In this document: piece by piece, positions 48,213 through 60,622 of the stretch
Layout: every line of letters starts with the position of its first letter
Position numbering within the stretch: position 1 is the stretch's first letter
Source: Pectobacterium polonicum
GTDB lineage: Bacteria; Pseudomonadota; Gammaproteobacteria; Enterobacterales; Enterobacteriaceae
DNA length: 64,000 nucleotides
Direction: 5' to 3'
Assembly: GCF_005497185.1 (NCBI RefSeq)
Contig: NZ_RJTN01000008.1
Location: forward strand, 1 to 64,000
Position numbers and translations under genes: made by a program
The notes under the pieces: generated by a model
Databases searched by the model: none
Told to the model about the DNA's origin: nothing
The model's input: the letters and a program-made list of their open reading frames with translations, nothing else

Positions 48213-48803
48213 ATGAAAAAGAATGTGAAACTCAGTTCGTTTTATTATGGCTTCCCGGTTTTCCTTGTTACGACGACGGATAATAGCAACGGAGAAGTCA
48301 ATGTTGCTTCTATATCGTCGTCAATTTCTCTCGGTGATAAAATTATTATCGGTGTCACGAAAGGAAGTAAGACCTACAGTAATTTATTATCCGGCTCTGA
48401 TGTTGTCATCAATATTCCTGATTACAAACTGTGGGAGAAAGTTGAAGCGCTGGGTAAGCTGACTGGAAGCGATGTGCTATCTGAAGGTCAGATTAAATGG
48501 GGCGTTCAGGTCTGCCACGACAAATTCTCCAAAGTCGGCCTTCACACTGAAGCTTCTACCGATATTACGCCGCCTCGGGTGCTTGAATGTCCTATCCAGG
48601 CGGAATGTAAGACCGTCAGCACGACAGACAAAGGGCGTTTTATTCTGGTCGAGTTGGACATCATCAATGTTTGGGTGGATAGCGAATTATTAGGATCAAA
48701 TGATGTCATCGACTCGTCAAAATGGAAACCTTTGATCTACAACTTCCGCGAATACGATACGACGGGTGACGCATTAGGTTTTAATTTTAAATACGGCCAT
48801 TAA
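48213..48803 (+). CDS. Flavin-reductase-like (FMN-binding split barrel) protein
   Basis: This 196-aa protein has the flavin-reductase-like domain: FYYGFPVFLVTTTDNSNGEVNVASISSSISLGDKIIIGV and SDVVINIPDYKLWEKVEALGKLTGSD. Such proteins bind FMN and reduce flavin or flavin-dependent substrates with NAD(P)H. It has its own terminator. The substrate is unknown. Confidence 0.82.
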   Translation: MKKNVKLSSFYYGFPVFLVTTTDNSNGEVNVASISSSISLGDKIIIGVTKGSKTYSNLLSGSDVVINIPDYKLWEKVEALGKLTGSDVLSEGQIKWGVQVCHDKFSKVGLHTEASTDITPPRVLECPIQAECKTVSTTDKGRFILVELDIINVWVDSELLGSNDVIDSSKWKPLIYNFREYDTTGDALGFNFKYGH

Positions 48804-48812
48804 TTTTATCGA

Positions 48813-48860
48813 GAGAGCGCTGCCTCGGTGTTTACTGATGGTGCGCTCTCTCATTCTTTA
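48813..48860 (+). terminator. Terminator after the flavin-reductase-like gene
   Basis: GAGAGAGCGC and GCGCTCTCTC form a ten-pair stem around a 22-base loop, followed by ATTCTTT. Confidence 0.8.
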
Positions 48861-48871
48861 ATCGTTAATAC

Positions 48872-49288
48872 TCTACGACATCAGCCGAAGCCATGATTGC
48901 TGTGTATTACGGTAAAGGGCCATCCAATCGCCTCGTGGTGAACACCGATATTTTTGATTTTTATACTATCGTCGGCGCACCCGCGTTTGAAAACTCACAC
49001 AAGTTTGCTGAAGAATTTGTGCCAGCGGATATGGCTGCGCTTCAACACGTTCTTTTCGACCACATTCTGAACGACTGGCGAGATGTGTTTTCCTGGAAAA
49101 TCCAGCGTCCGACACTGGTGGTATCCGGTGAACACAGTAACTGGGTGGAAAGTCAGCGCTGGATCGCGGAAACCGTACCCGATGGTCAGGCGCTGATTTA
49201 TGGTAAAAATGAAAATAGCGATCACTTCCTGCATCTGAAGGAACCGCTGAAATTCTCTGAGCAGCTTAAAAGCTTCCAGCAGGGATAA
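48872..49288 (+). pseudogene. Alpha/beta hydrolase, C-terminal fragment
   Basis: The 131-codon frame from ATG 48893 has the lid and C-terminal part of an alpha/beta hydrolase: WKIQRPTLVVSGEHSNWVESQRWIAETVP, and DHFLHLKEP with the catalytic-type His. Family-like codons (TSAEA) extend a few triplets upstream of the ATG. The N-terminal half with the nucleophile elbow is missing, since a terminator lies only 12 bases before. It cannot be an active hydrolase and is best read as a decayed gene. Confidence 0.75.
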
Positions 49289-49309
49289 ATTCAGTCACAC
49301 TGAGGATTG

Positions 49310-49936
49310 TCATTTATTTTTCCTCTCCTCTGTCAGGAGGTCACCCGTCGGCAAATCTGAGAAGGATGAATCACTTTCTGGGGATTGTGCTTCCTGACTG
49401 AGAATTCGTGAGCGGCAAACCGCTAGAATTTCATCGGCGAGGGCGGAATCATCTGGGCAGGCACGTGACAACACCAGAGCGCCAACAAGGTGAGCAAGGG
49501 CGCTAATTCTTTTGGCGCGCGCGTCGTCTCCCGACCCATTCTCGCTTTCTAATGTTGCCAGTTGATTCTCAATTCCAGCTGCGAAACTTTCCTTAATTGA
49601 CGCTGACTGGCGTGCTGAATCCACACCAAGTGCTGACATCACACAGCCATTTCCCATCGAATCACGATGCTTGCGAGAGAGATATTGCTCTACAAAACCC
49701 GCCATATCGACACCCACGGTATTTTCTATCGAATGCGAAAAACCGCAACTCATCGCCTCCGACATCAAATCTGCCTTGGAGCTAAAGTGTTTGTAAAATC
49801 CGCCGTGCGTTAAACCCGCGGCTGACATGAGTTCTGCTATACCCACGCCGTCATACCCCCGCTCACGAAACAGCACCGAGGCAGTCTCAACGATACGCAT
49901 TCGATTTTCGCGAACCTGCTCTTTCGAAACTTTCAT
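49310..49936 (-). CDS. TetR family regulator
   Basis: This 208-aa protein has an N-terminal HTH in residues ~10-55 (RIVETASVLFRERGYDGVGIAELMSAAGLTHGGFYKHFSSKADL). The ligand-binding helical domain has CVMSALGVDSARQ. It diverges from the first SDR gene, and the gap holds a 17-bp-arm inverted repeat that is the likely operator. It presumably represses the downstream oxidoreductase genes in the absence of an unknown aldehyde or quinone-type inducer. Confidence 0.9.
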   Translation of the reverse strand: MKVSKEQVRENRMRIVETASVLFRERGYDGVGIAELMSAAGLTHGGFYKHFSSKADLMSEAMSCGFSHSIENTVGVDMAGFVEQYLSRKHRDSMGNGCVMSALGVDSARQSASIKESFAAGIENQLATLESENGSGDDARAKRISALAHLVGALVLSRACPDDSALADEILAVCRSRILSQEAQSPESDSSFSDLPTGDLLTEERKNK

Positions 49937-49980
49937 CGCTTTAGGGTCCTCTCTTAAAAAGTTATGTCACAAGTATACAT

Positions 49981-50032
49981 TGATGATGATCGTAATCAAA
50001 CCGTTTGACTTTTTAGATTACGATCATCATCA
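49981..50032. promoter_or_regulatory. Long inverted repeat between tetR-type gene and SDR operon
   Basis: TGATGATGATCGTAATC (49981-49997) and its exact reverse complement GATTACGATCATCATCA (50016-50032) flank 18 bases. Both starts lie within 50 bases. It fits a double operator acting on both divergent promoters. Confidence 0.8.
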
Positions 50033-50080
50033 TTATGTTTAGCGTTTCACAAATCACTATCAAATGAAGAAGATCAACTT

Positions 50081-50863
50081 ATGACTAAAGCTTCAGTTCT
50101 CATTACGGGTGCTTCTACAGGCATTGGCGCGGCTTACGCTGAGCGATTTGCACGCCGAGGCCACGATCTTGTGCTGGTCGCCCGCGACAAAGCAAAATTA
50201 GAGACACTTGCCGATCGTCTGCGACAGGAAAATGGCATTTCTGTCGGTGTTTTGCCTGCTGACCTCACGCAAACGAGTGATTTAGCCGTGGTCGAAGCTC
50301 GCCTGCGGGAAGATGCGCAGATTGGCATTCTTATTAATAACGCGGGTATCGCACAGTCAGGCGGCTTCACCGAGCAGACGCCTGATTCGATAGAACGCCT
50401 TATCGCACTTAACGTCACCGCCCTGACCAGACTGGCCAGTGCTGTGGCACCACGATTTGTGCAAGCGGGTGAAGGATCGATCGTCAATATCAGCTCTGTA
50501 GTCGGCTTAGCCCCTGAGTTTGCCATGTCGATCTATGGCGCAACGAAAGCCTTTGTGCTTTTCCTGTCTCAGGGAATGAATGTAGAGCTGTCATCTAAGG
50601 GCATTTATATCCAGGCGGTACTTCCTGCCGGTACTTATACGGAAATTTGGGACCGTGCAGGTATCGACATCAGTAATTCTCCAAAATTCATGGAAGTGGG
50701 CGAGTTAGTGGATGCCGCACTGGTTGGCTTTGATCGTCGAGAGCTCGTCACCATCCCACCATTACACAATGCTGCACGCTGGGGTGCCCTTGATGCCGCG
50801 CGACAGACGCTGCTTTCGGACATCAAACAAGATGAAGCCGCAGAGCGATATAAAACCCTTTAG
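50081..50863 (+). CDS. Short-chain dehydrogenase/reductase (SDR)
   Basis: This 260-aa protein has the NAD(P) motif ITGASTGIGAAYAERFARRG (residues 8-27), NNAGIAQSG (NNAG), the catalytic Ser in VNISSVVG and YxxxK in IYGATKAF. It is a classical SDR, with the arginine-rich segment after the glycine motif suggesting NADPH preference. It is the first gene of a three-enzyme set controlled by the divergent TetR-type regulator. The substrate is unknown. Confidence 0.9.
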   Translation: MTKASVLITGASTGIGAAYAERFARRGHDLVLVARDKAKLETLADRLRQENGISVGVLPADLTQTSDLAVVEARLREDAQIGILINNAGIAQSGGFTEQTPDSIERLIALNVTALTRLASAVAPRFVQAGEGSIVNISSVVGLAPEFAMSIYGATKAFVLFLSQGMNVELSSKGIYIQAVLPAGTYTEIWDRAGIDISNSPKFMEVGELVDAALVGFDRRELVTIPPLHNAARWGALDAARQTLLSDIKQDEAAERYKTL

Positions 50864-50957
50864 TCAATGAGTCGCACTCTGCAGGACGCTAATAATAGTC
50901 TTTGGCTGTTTTGCAGAGGAGTAACCCCCAAACCACTTATGAAGGTCTTATTTCAGC

Positions 50958-51776
50958 ATGACAAATAAACGTGTAGCGCTTGTTACGGGGGCCTCATCAG
51001 GAATTGGTGAGGCATCGGCTAACAAACTATTAGCCGCAGGGTATACGGTCTATGGCACGAGTCGGCGCGGCTCTCAGGCCGGTAAGCATTCCTTCCCTTT
51101 ATTGGCGCTTGATGTCACCGATGACGCGTCCGTAGAGGCTGCTATTGATGAGCTGCTGCGGCGGGAAGGTCGGATCGATATTTTGGTGAATAATGCAGGC
51201 TTTGGTATTGCGCCAGCGGCAGCAGAAGAAAGCTCGATCGAACAGGCTAAGAGCCTTTTCGACACGAATTTCCTCGGTATAGTCCGGTTGACTCGAGCGG
51301 TCGTTCCCCACATGCGCCGTCAGGGCAGCGGTCGCATCATCAACATCGGTTCGATATTGGGAACGGTTCCGTTGCCGTATGTGGCGCTTTATGCAGCCAG
51401 TAAACATGCGGTCAAAGGGTATTCGGGATCACTGGATCATGAACTACGGACTCAAGGCATAAGAGTGTCTGTTATCGAACCTGCTTATATAAAAACCCAG
51501 TTTGACGTCAATAACATAGAGCCGGACGCGAAGCTTGATGAGTATGAAGGTATTCGGGCTAAGCTGACGAAAGTTGTTGGTAAGGCGATGGCTGAGGCGG
51601 AAAGCCCCGAGATAGTGGCAGAAGTCGTCGTTAAAGCGATTCAGAGTTCACAGCCTAAGTTACGCTACACAGCGGGGAAATTGGCAGGTCAGTTGAATTT
51701 TTTGCTTAGATTTTCGCCCGCAAAATTCCTCGACAACGTGGTACGTAATAGTCTTCAGCTTGATACGGCGGGATAA
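50958..51776 (+). CDS. Short-chain dehydrogenase/reductase (SDR), second copy type
   Basis: This 272-aa protein has ALVTGASSGIGEASANKL (glycine motif), NNAGFGIAPAA, INIGSILGTVPLPYVALYAASKHAVKGY (Ser and YxxxK) and a C-terminal extension. The protein differs from the SDR at 50081, so this is not a recent tandem duplication. It lies 94 bases downstream of that gene and six bases before the MDR gene. Confidence 0.9.
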   Translation: MTNKRVALVTGASSGIGEASANKLLAAGYTVYGTSRRGSQAGKHSFPLLALDVTDDASVEAAIDELLRREGRIDILVNNAGFGIAPAAAEESSIEQAKSLFDTNFLGIVRLTRAVVPHMRRQGSGRIINIGSILGTVPLPYVALYAASKHAVKGYSGSLDHELRTQGIRVSVIEPAYIKTQFDVNNIEPDAKLDEYEGIRAKLTKVVGKAMAEAESPEIVAEVVVKAIQSSQPKLRYTAGKLAGQLNFLLRFSPAKFLDNVVRNSLQLDTAG

Positions 51777-51782
51777 ATAAAA

Positions 51783-52802
51783 ATGAATAATAAGACGATG
51801 AAAGCCTTCACGTTTAAACGCTATGGTAAGCATCCTGAATTGGGATTCGATGACGTAGATTATCCTTCGCTCAACGCTGATGAAATCCTGGTTAACGTTT
51901 ACGCTGTGGGGCTAAACCCTATCGACAATATGATCCCTACCGGAATATTTAAGCCAGTTCTGCATTTTACGCTCCCTGCAACATTGGGCAGTGACCTATC
52001 CGGTGTCGTCATTGCAGTGGGGAGCAGCGTGACTCATTTCGCGCCAGGTGATGAAATTTTTGCCAGCATTTTCGATAGGGGAACGGGCTCTCTCGCCGAA
52101 TTTGCCGTAGTGCCTGAGAACGCGGCGGCCATGAAACCAGCAAACCTGGATTTTGTACAGGCGGCTTCGCTCCCAATGGTGAGCCTCACATCCTGGCAGG
52201 CACTGATCGAGCGCGCCAAACTCCGGCCTGGTCAGAAGGTTTTGATCCCAGCAGGTTCGGGGGGCATTGGTACCTTTGCAATCCAACTGGCGAAACACCT
52301 TGGCGCAACGGTGGGAACGACCACGAGTACAGGTAACGTCGAATGGGTAAGTCATCTTGGTGCAGATGACGTGGTTGACTATAAAAAGCAAGATTTCGAA
52401 AACGTGCTGAGTGGCTACAATATTGTACTAGGCACTCTCAGAGGTGATGCGATTGAAAAATCCATCAACACGCTTAATCCTGGAGGAATAATTGTTTCTC
52501 TCATCGGGCCGTTAGATGCCGCGTTCGCACGGGCTCGGCGATTAAACTTTTTTCTGACTTTTGTTTTCTGGTTGATGAGCCGAAAGATTATGCGTCTTTC
52601 GAAAAAGCGGGGCACTGCCTACACATTTCATTTCGTTCGACCTGATGGTGCTCAACTGGCCCAAATTGGCAAACTCCTTGAAACGGAACAAATCAAGCCA
52701 GTGGTTGACAAGGTGTTTTCTTTTGCTGAAACAAAAGATGCACTTACCTATCTTGCCCAAGGGCATGCAAAAGGAAAAGTTGTCATCAGGATGCAGGGGT
52801 AG
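51783..52802 (+). CDS. MDR family NADP-dependent oxidoreductase (quinone-reductase-like)
   Basis: This 339-aa medium-chain dehydrogenase/reductase has an N-terminal GroES-like domain (VNVYAVGLNPIDNMI, TLGSDLSGVVIAVGSSVTHFAPGDEIF) and the nucleotide-binding motif LIPAGSGGIGTFAIQLAKHLGATV. The zinc-binding Cys residues of alcohol dehydrogenases are absent, so it is of the quinone/enone-reductase type. It is last gene of the TetR-linked set, which together looks like a carbonyl or electrophile detoxification module (inference). Confidence 0.88.
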   Translation: MNNKTMKAFTFKRYGKHPELGFDDVDYPSLNADEILVNVYAVGLNPIDNMIPTGIFKPVLHFTLPATLGSDLSGVVIAVGSSVTHFAPGDEIFASIFDRGTGSLAEFAVVPENAAAMKPANLDFVQAASLPMVSLTSWQALIERAKLRPGQKVLIPAGSGGIGTFAIQLAKHLGATVGTTTSTGNVEWVSHLGADDVVDYKKQDFENVLSGYNIVLGTLRGDAIEKSINTLNPGGIIVSLIGPLDAAFARARRLNFFLTFVFWLMSRKIMRLSKKRGTAYTFHFVRPDGAQLAQIGKLLETEQIKPVVDKVFSFAETKDALTYLAQGHAKGKVVIRMQG

Positions 52803-53033
52803 CTTCTTTCCGTTAATAACAAAGTCATCATGCTATGAACCTGAGATTCTTAAGGCGTTATCAGAAGGCGTTACGTTTTACGTTGCGGATTTTTGAGTCG
52901 TTAAGAGACATTTGGGGGGTACGCCGTCATGACCCCAAACCTGGCCACCAAATTCTCCCGATGATTAGTGAAAACGAAATGTACACCGGGAACGATTTTC
53001 AGGTGGAACGTATTGAATACAGTGCTAAAAAGC

Positions 53034-53066
53034 AAAAATCCCGCTTAAGTTTCCTTAAGCGGGATT
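53034..53066 (-). terminator. Terminator of tRNA-Asn
   Basis: AAAATCCCGCTTAAG and CTTAAGCGGGATTTT pair around TTTC; on the minus strand the stem ends in TTTT. It is ten bases past the tRNA 3' end. Confidence 0.92.
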
Positions 53067-53075
53067 TTCTATATA

Positions 53076-53151
53076 TGGCTCCTCTGACTGGACTTGAACC
53101 AGTGACATACGGATTAACAGTCCGCCGTTCTACCGACTGAACTACAGAGGA
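53076..53151 (-). tRNA. asnT: tRNA-Asn (anticodon GTT)
   Basis: The minus strand gives a 76-base cloverleaf starting TCCTCTGTAGTTCAGTCGGT and ending GTCAGAGGAGCCA, with encoded CCA. The anticodon stem-loop is GGACTGTTAATCC, with GTT for asparagine. The T loop reads GGTTCAAGTCC. The symbol is generic: which of the tRNA-Asn copies this is cannot be told. Confidence 0.95.
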
Positions 53152-53169
53152 ATCGTGTTGACGGGGCGC

Positions 53170-53198
53170 ATAATAACGGCGTGTGTTGCACATGTCAA
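53170..53198 (-). promoter_or_regulatory. Promoter of tRNA-Asn
   Basis: The minus strand has TTGACA (53198-53193), 17 bases, TATTAT (53175-53170), then a GC-rich discriminator GCGCCCC, the usual form of stringently controlled stable-RNA promoters. Confidence 0.85.
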
Positions 53199-53245
53199 AG
53201 GCGTAAACCACAAAATTGCACTGTTCGGTGAGAGAATGCGCAATC

Positions 53246-53272
53246 TGCCGATATTTTTGGCAAATATCGGCA
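53246..53272 (-). other. Hairpin downstream of lacY
   Basis: TGCCGATATTT and AAATATCGGCA are perfect 11-base arms around five bases. No T run follows, so termination would be weak or Rho-assisted. It insulates lacY from the tRNA gene on the same strand. Confidence 0.7.
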
Positions 53273-53293
53273 TTGCAGCGTATTTATCTATCG

Positions 53294-54556
53294 TTACGGC
53301 TGGTTTATTGGCGTTTTTTGTTTATCGGAAAAGGCATATAGCGGTCCTTTTCCTGACAGAGTGAATAGAGATATCGCCGTAAAGGAGAGGGCGATGCCGC
53401 CTAAAATCAGGTAAGTGCCATGAAAGCCGATACTGTCATACATATTGCCAGCAAAGATGGACATGAAAATGATTGATATCTGTTTGAAGAAACAGAAGCA
53501 CACCAGATAAATGGTCGCGGAAAAGCGGACTTCAAAGACAGTGGTAATGTATTTGAAGCAACCGACAATCAGGAAAGGAACTTCAAACATGTGCAGCGTT
53601 TTCAGCACAATCACTTCCAGCACGGAATTGGCAAAGGCCGAGCCAATAATGCGCACGGACATAATCGTTCCTGCGATGAGCAGGGCGTTTTTACCACCGA
53701 TACGGTTCACAATCAGCGGGGCGAAAAACATGATGCTGGCATTAAGCAATTCACCCAGCGTGGTGACGTAGCCAAATACTCGCGTTCCTTCCTGTCGGGT
53801 CTCGAAAAATGAGGTGAAGAAGTTGGCAAATTGCTGATCAAACACATCATAGGTGCAAGAAACGCCGACAACATAGAGCGTCAGGAACCAGATTTTGCGT
53901 TCTTTTAGCAGTTCGGCTGCCATTTTCAGGTTGAACGGTTTCTGGTTGGAGCCTACCTGATCGGCAACGAGAGCGCTGGAGGAAGCCTCTGGTTTCGCCA
54001 GCAGCAACAGGATGGCGAGGATGACGGCACAGCCGGACCCCAGCCAGAAAACGAACTGGTTATTGATGGTAAACATAATACCGACGATAGATGCACAGAG
54101 CGCCCAGCCGAGGCAGCCGAACAGACGCGCACGGCCAAATTCAAACTGGCTACGGCGGCTGACTTTCTCGATATAGGCCTCAATAGCTGGTGCACCGCCG
54201 TTGTTGATGAAGCCCAGATAAATCCCACCGACGATAGAACCTAAAACGATGTTGTATTTTAGTAATGGGCCGAAAACATAAATAAAGAACGGAGCAAAAA
54301 ACACCAGCATAATGGTAATAATCCATAGCAGGTGTTTTCTCAATCCTAATTTATCGGAGAGCAAACCAAATATGGGTTGAAATAATAAAGCGAAAAAGGA
54401 AATGCAGGCGAAGATAATTCCTGTGTCGCTTTTACTTATTTGGTTAATATCATGCAGCCAAATAGGGAAGAAGGGGAAGTAAGCCCCCATGATGAAGAAA
54501 TAGAAAAAGAAAAACAGGCCGAATATCCAGAAATTCTTATTATGTAGGTAGTACAT
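53294..54556 (-). CDS. lacY: Lactose permease (LacY)
   Basis: This proton-coupled lactose symporter sits in the inner membrane with twelve helices. ATG 54556 ([38 protein letters not shown]) after GGAGAA gives 420 aa, like E. coli LacY (417). Key residues are visible: Glu126 and Arg144 regions ([31 protein letters not shown], containing the substrate Cys), and the charged helices with [13 protein letters not shown] and [20 protein letters not shown] (His322, Glu325 positions). An ERIC-ended element lies between lacZ and lacY. Confidence 0.97.
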   Translation of the reverse strand: MYYLHNKNFWIFGLFFFFYFFIMGAYFPFFPIWLHDINQISKSDTGIIFACISFFALLFQPIFGLLSDKLGLRKHLLWIITIMLVFFAPFFIYVFGPLLKYNIVLGSIVGGIYLGFINNGGAPAIEAYIEKVSRRSQFEFGRARLFGCLGWALCASIVGIMFTINNQFVFWLGSGCAVILAILLLLAKPEASSSALVADQVGSNQKPFNLKMAAELLKERKIWFLTLYVVGVSCTYDVFDQQFANFFTSFFETRQEGTRVFGYVTTLGELLNASIMFFAPLIVNRIGGKNALLIAGTIMSVRIIGSAFANSVLEVIVLKTLHMFEVPFLIVGCFKYITTVFEVRFSATIYLVCFCFFKQISIIFMSIFAGNMYDSIGFHGTYLILGGIALSFTAISLFTLSGKGPLYAFSDKQKTPINQP

Positions 54557-54577
54557 GTTACGTTCTCCGATATGCAT

Positions 54578-54721
54578 TATACCCGTTATACTTCAAGCCG
54601 CATGTGTGTTGGCTTCCCTGGTTGACTCAGCTCGCAGTGGGCCTTGCCCTAAAGGTGCAACGCATCACGTTGTCCAACACGCTGACGTTTTTGTCACGCA
54701 ACTTGAATTATTTAGGGTATA
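54578..54721. repeat. ERIC-ended element with unrelated core, in the lacZ-lacY gap
   Basis: The ends match ERIC: TATACCC..TATACTTCAAG at 54578 and CAACTTGAATTATTTAGGG-TATA at the other side. The central ~90 bases (CTCGCAGTGGGCCTTGCCC, AACGCATCACGTTGTCC) do not match the ERIC at 31255. The length is 144 bp. It may be an ERIC variant subfamily or a recombined copy. Confidence 0.75.
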
Positions 54722-54840
54722 TATCCGCAGCGTTTATTTTGACGGCGGATATATACCTGCTGGATACAACCAGGATGAAAAGAGGCGGTATAACCGCACA
54801 CTTTCGTTATTTTCAATGCTACTTTTTCATATCAATACGG

Positions 54841-58011
<3,171 letters not shown>

Positions 58012-58014
58012 TTA

Positions 58015-58035
58015 AATTGTTATCCGCTCACAATT
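58015..58035 (-). promoter_or_regulatory. lac operator O1, identical to E. coli
   Basis: On the minus strand the 21 bases AATTGTGAGCG + GATAACAATT equal E. coli O1 at every position. The operator starts about 14 bases after the -10 box and ends 51 bases before the lacZ ATG. Confidence 0.96.
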
Positions 58036-58143
58036 TATGTTGCTCATAACATATCGACTCGTTATGGCGAGTAAAGTGGCATGTGATAATAAAGTGGAAG
58101 CGATCACAAAGATCGTTTGTAAAATGAATGGGAATACATTGAA

Positions 58144-58164
58144 TTTGGAAAGCGCTGCGCAATA
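58144..58164. promoter_or_regulatory. O3-like auxiliary lac operator
   Basis: The plus strand TTTGGAAAGCGCTGCGCAAT matches E. coli O3 at 12 of 21 positions, including AGCGC and CGCAAT. Its centre lies 129 bases upstream of O1 (92 in E. coli), still suited to a loop. Confidence 0.5.
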
Positions 58165-58262
58165 AATCAACGAGAGATGATAAATAACTTATTGTTTATC
58201 ATCTTATTTTGTTAGGGTTTGGCATCGGTGGTGAAAAAGATGCTGTTGTGTAATGGGTTACA

Positions 58263-58287
58263 AAAAATGTAAAGGGCTACAGCCTTT
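58263..58287 (-). terminator. Terminator at the end of lacI
   Basis: AAAGG-CTGTAGC-CCTTT on the minus strand overlaps the lacI stop and is followed by ACATTTTTTG. The stem is short, so the confidence is moderate. Confidence 0.55.
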
Positions 58288-59353
58288 GTAGCTGGCGTGT
58301 AATGTCCAACAGGTTTTTGGTGAGTTCTTGCAGGGAGGCATGGGTTGATGAATGTACGGCGGTGCTATGGCGTACGATCAGTTCGGTGGGTAATAGCAGT
58401 GAGGTGCTTTGGGCAGGATCGCGCAGCGTGGCGAGCAAACGAGTGACGCCCTCTTTACCTAATAGCCTGAAATCCTGGCGAATGGTCGTTAGCGGTGGGG
58501 TGTAATACGCGCTGTCCTGAGTATCGTCAAAGCCGATCACTGACATCTGCTCCGGTACGCGAAGGCCATATTCGTGCAGCGCGCGCAGGACGCCAAGCGC
58601 CATTTGATCGTTCGCCACAACAATGGCGGAGACGCGCAGAGATTGTCCGAGTAGTGCCAGCGTTTGATGGTAACCGGATGCGGCGCTCCAGTCACCGTGT
58701 AGCACCGAAGCGGGGGGGAACTGCTGTTTCTCCAGCTCGGCCAACCAGCCTTCATAACGCAGGCGGGCGGAGATCGACGTCATTGGTCCGGTCAACAGGG
58801 CGATGTGTCGATGCCCCAACTGTACCAGATGCGTGATGGCTAAACGTGCGCCGTGCTCGGGGTCGAACATAACGTTGAGTATGTCGGTATGCGGATCGGC
58901 ATCCATAAACAGGACGGGCGTGTCGGCACAGGTTTGGCTAATGTGGGCGACGTCATCCGTGGAGAGCGGAACGTTCACGATAACGCCGCTGACACGCTGA
59001 GAAAGCAGGTCGTTAACCGCGTTATTGCAGGTGTTGACATCTGGGCTGCTCAGCATGGACATCACGATGTTAATGCCTAGCTGACTGGCGGTGCTCTTAA
59101 TTGCCGCGGCAATTTGTGAAGGCGCGTGCAGAGAAAGATCGGTAGTGACCAGCCCCAGCGTGGTGATGGTTTTCCCTGCCAGCTGCTGGGCGACGCGATT
59201 AGGCGTGTAGCTAAGCGCCGCCATCGCCTGTTCCACTTTACTGCGAGTACGGGATGAAACATGAGGCGCTTGGTTCAACACGCGGGAAACCGTCTGATAG
59301 GAAACCCCAGCGTACTCAGCGACATCGTTTAAGGTTATGGGTTTCTGTTTCAT
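58277..59353 (-). CDS. lacI: Lac repressor (LacI)
   Basis: This 358-aa repressor is close in length to E. coli LacI (360). The DNA-binding HTH is LNDVAEYAGVSYQTVSRVLN (8-27), identical to E. coli in the recognition helix residues (YQTVSR). The hinge is PNRVAQQLAGK. The inducer-binding core has VANDQMALG, GFDDTQDS and TTIRQDFRLLG, and the C-terminal Leu-rich segment (LQELTKNLLDITRQLQRL) should form the tetramer helix. An unchanged recognition helix explains the unchanged O1. Confidence 0.97.
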   Translation of the reverse strand: MKQKPITLNDVAEYAGVSYQTVSRVLNQAPHVSSRTRSKVEQAMAALSYTPNRVAQQLAGKTITTLGLVTTDLSLHAPSQIAAAIKSTASQLGINIVMSMLSSPDVNTCNNAVNDLLSQRVSGVIVNVPLSTDDVAHISQTCADTPVLFMDADPHTDILNVMFDPEHGARLAITHLVQLGHRHIALLTGPMTSISARLRYEGWLAELEKQQFPPASVLHGDWSAASGYHQTLALLGQSLRVSAIVVANDQMALGVLRALHEYGLRVPEQMSVIGFDDTQDSAYYTPPLTTIRQDFRLLGKEGVTRLLATLRDPAQSTSLLLPTELIVRHSTAVHSSTHASLQELTKNLLDITRQLQRL

Positions 59354-59505
59354 CGCGGCGATTCCGTGCGTGATTATGTACTTGAAAGAGCATTATCATA
59401 ACAAATCGCGCAGGGAATCCGTAATCGGTGTGCGTATTCCGGCGTAATCAACGCAGGCCGAAGAGAAACTGACGCTTGTCGGCTTTTTAGGTGTTTGTAG
59501 AAAGT

Positions 59506-59530
59506 AAAATCGGGAGCAAGCGCTCCCGGT
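59506..59530 (-). terminator. Terminator after afuC
   Basis: On the minus strand CGGGAGC-GCTT-GCTCCCG is followed by ATTTTACTTT, 28 bases past the afuC stop, ending the afuABC transcript. Confidence 0.85.
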
Positions 59531-59558
59531 TTGTGGTGGATAGTGAGTTATCCGATGT

Positions 59559-60608
59559 TTACTGCTCGGACAACACAAACATGCCGTAAGGGTGAATTTG
59601 CAGATAGTAGCTGTCGCCCGGATTCGGCTGAAGCTGGGTTGCGTTAACCTGCAACAGCATCGACTGACCGTGCCAGTCCACCTGCACTTCATACTGTGGC
59701 CCCATGTAGGCAACCTGCGTGATGGTGCAGCGCTGGCTTTCGTCACCCTGATGGCTGAGCGTAATGGCTTCCGGGCGAATACCGACGACGGATTCGCTTA
59801 ATCCGGCAGCAAAACCCTGCGGACGTGGAATGAGGTAGCCGTAGATATTCACGCTATCAGCCGTGAAGGTGGCAGGGAAAATGTTGGCATCCCCCATAAA
59901 GCTAGCCATGAAGCGGGAGGCTGGCTGGCGATAAAGCTCCTGCGGTGCACCCAACTGCATGATTTTGCCTTTGTTCATTACCAGAACCATGTCGGACACC
60001 GCAAAGGCTTCGCTCTGATCGTGCGTCACATACAGCGAGGTGATGTTGAACTGCTGCTGAAGCTCACGGATTTTCTCACGCATGCTGCGGCGCAGGTTGG
60101 CATCAAGGTTACTCAGCGGCTCATCGAACAGCAGAACTTTAGGTTTGAGGATCAGCGCACGCGCCAGAGCGACACGCTGTTGCTGTCCACCAGAAATCTG
60201 GTCGACGTAACGATCTTCAAACCCTTCCAAATCGACCAGCGCCAGCGCTTCTTTTACGCGTTGATTGATTTCCGCCTTCGGGCGACCGAGCATTTTCAGC
60301 CCGTAGCCGATGTTTTCCCCCAGCGACATGTGCGGGAAGAGGGCGTAAGACTGGAACACCATGCAGATATCACGCTGTTGAATCGAGCGCTCGGTGACGT
60401 CTTCGCCATCGATGAAAATTTGACCTTCCGTTGGTTTTTCCAGACCGGCAACGGCGCGGAGTACCGTGGTTTTACCGCAGCCAGATGGCCCCAGCAGCGT
60501 GACCATTTTTCCCTGTGGGATCGCCAGATTCAAATCATCAATGACGGTGTTGTTGCCGAAACGTTTAGTGACGTGCTTCAGTTCAACAAAGTTTTTTTCA
60601 GTATTCAA
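59559..60608 (-). CDS. afuC: AfuC ABC transporter ATP-binding protein
   Basis: A TTG start at 60608 is preferred: GGAG lies nine bases before it, whereas the in-frame GTG at 60617 directly abuts that site. The product then has 349 aa, matching AfuC/FbpC of E. coli. It has Walker [12 protein letters not shown], signature [15 protein letters not shown], Walker [14 protein letters not shown]-loop VTHDQSEA, and a C-terminal TOBE-type regulatory domain ([12 protein letters not shown] ... [19 protein letters not shown]). It energises the permease encoded upstream. Confidence 0.92.
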   Translation of the reverse strand: MNTEKNFVELKHVTKRFGNNTVIDDLNLAIPQGKMVTLLGPSGCGKTTVLRAVAGLEKPTEGQIFIDGEDVTERSIQQRDICMVFQSYALFPHMSLGENIGYGLKMLGRPKAEINQRVKEALALVDLEGFEDRYVDQISGGQQQRVALARALILKPKVLLFDEPLSNLDANLRRSMREKIRELQQQFNITSLYVTHDQSEAFAVSDMVLVMNKGKIMQLGAPQELYRQPASRFMASFMGDANIFPATFTADSVNIYGYLIPRPQGFAAGLSESVVGIRPEAITLSHQGDESQRCTITQVAYMGPQYEVQVDWHGQSMLLQVNATQLQPNPGDSYYLQIHPYGMFVLSEQ

Positions 60609-60622
60609 GGTAATCACTCCGC

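Noticed and set aside
52835..53140. 101-codon plus-strand open frame after the MDR gene
   Set aside because: It runs through the terminator and into the tRNA-Asn gene on the opposite strand, and the text looks random.
53155..53364. Plus-strand open frame overlapping the tRNA promoter and lacY end
   Set aside because: It is antisense to lacY and the tRNA promoter, with no homology or start signal.
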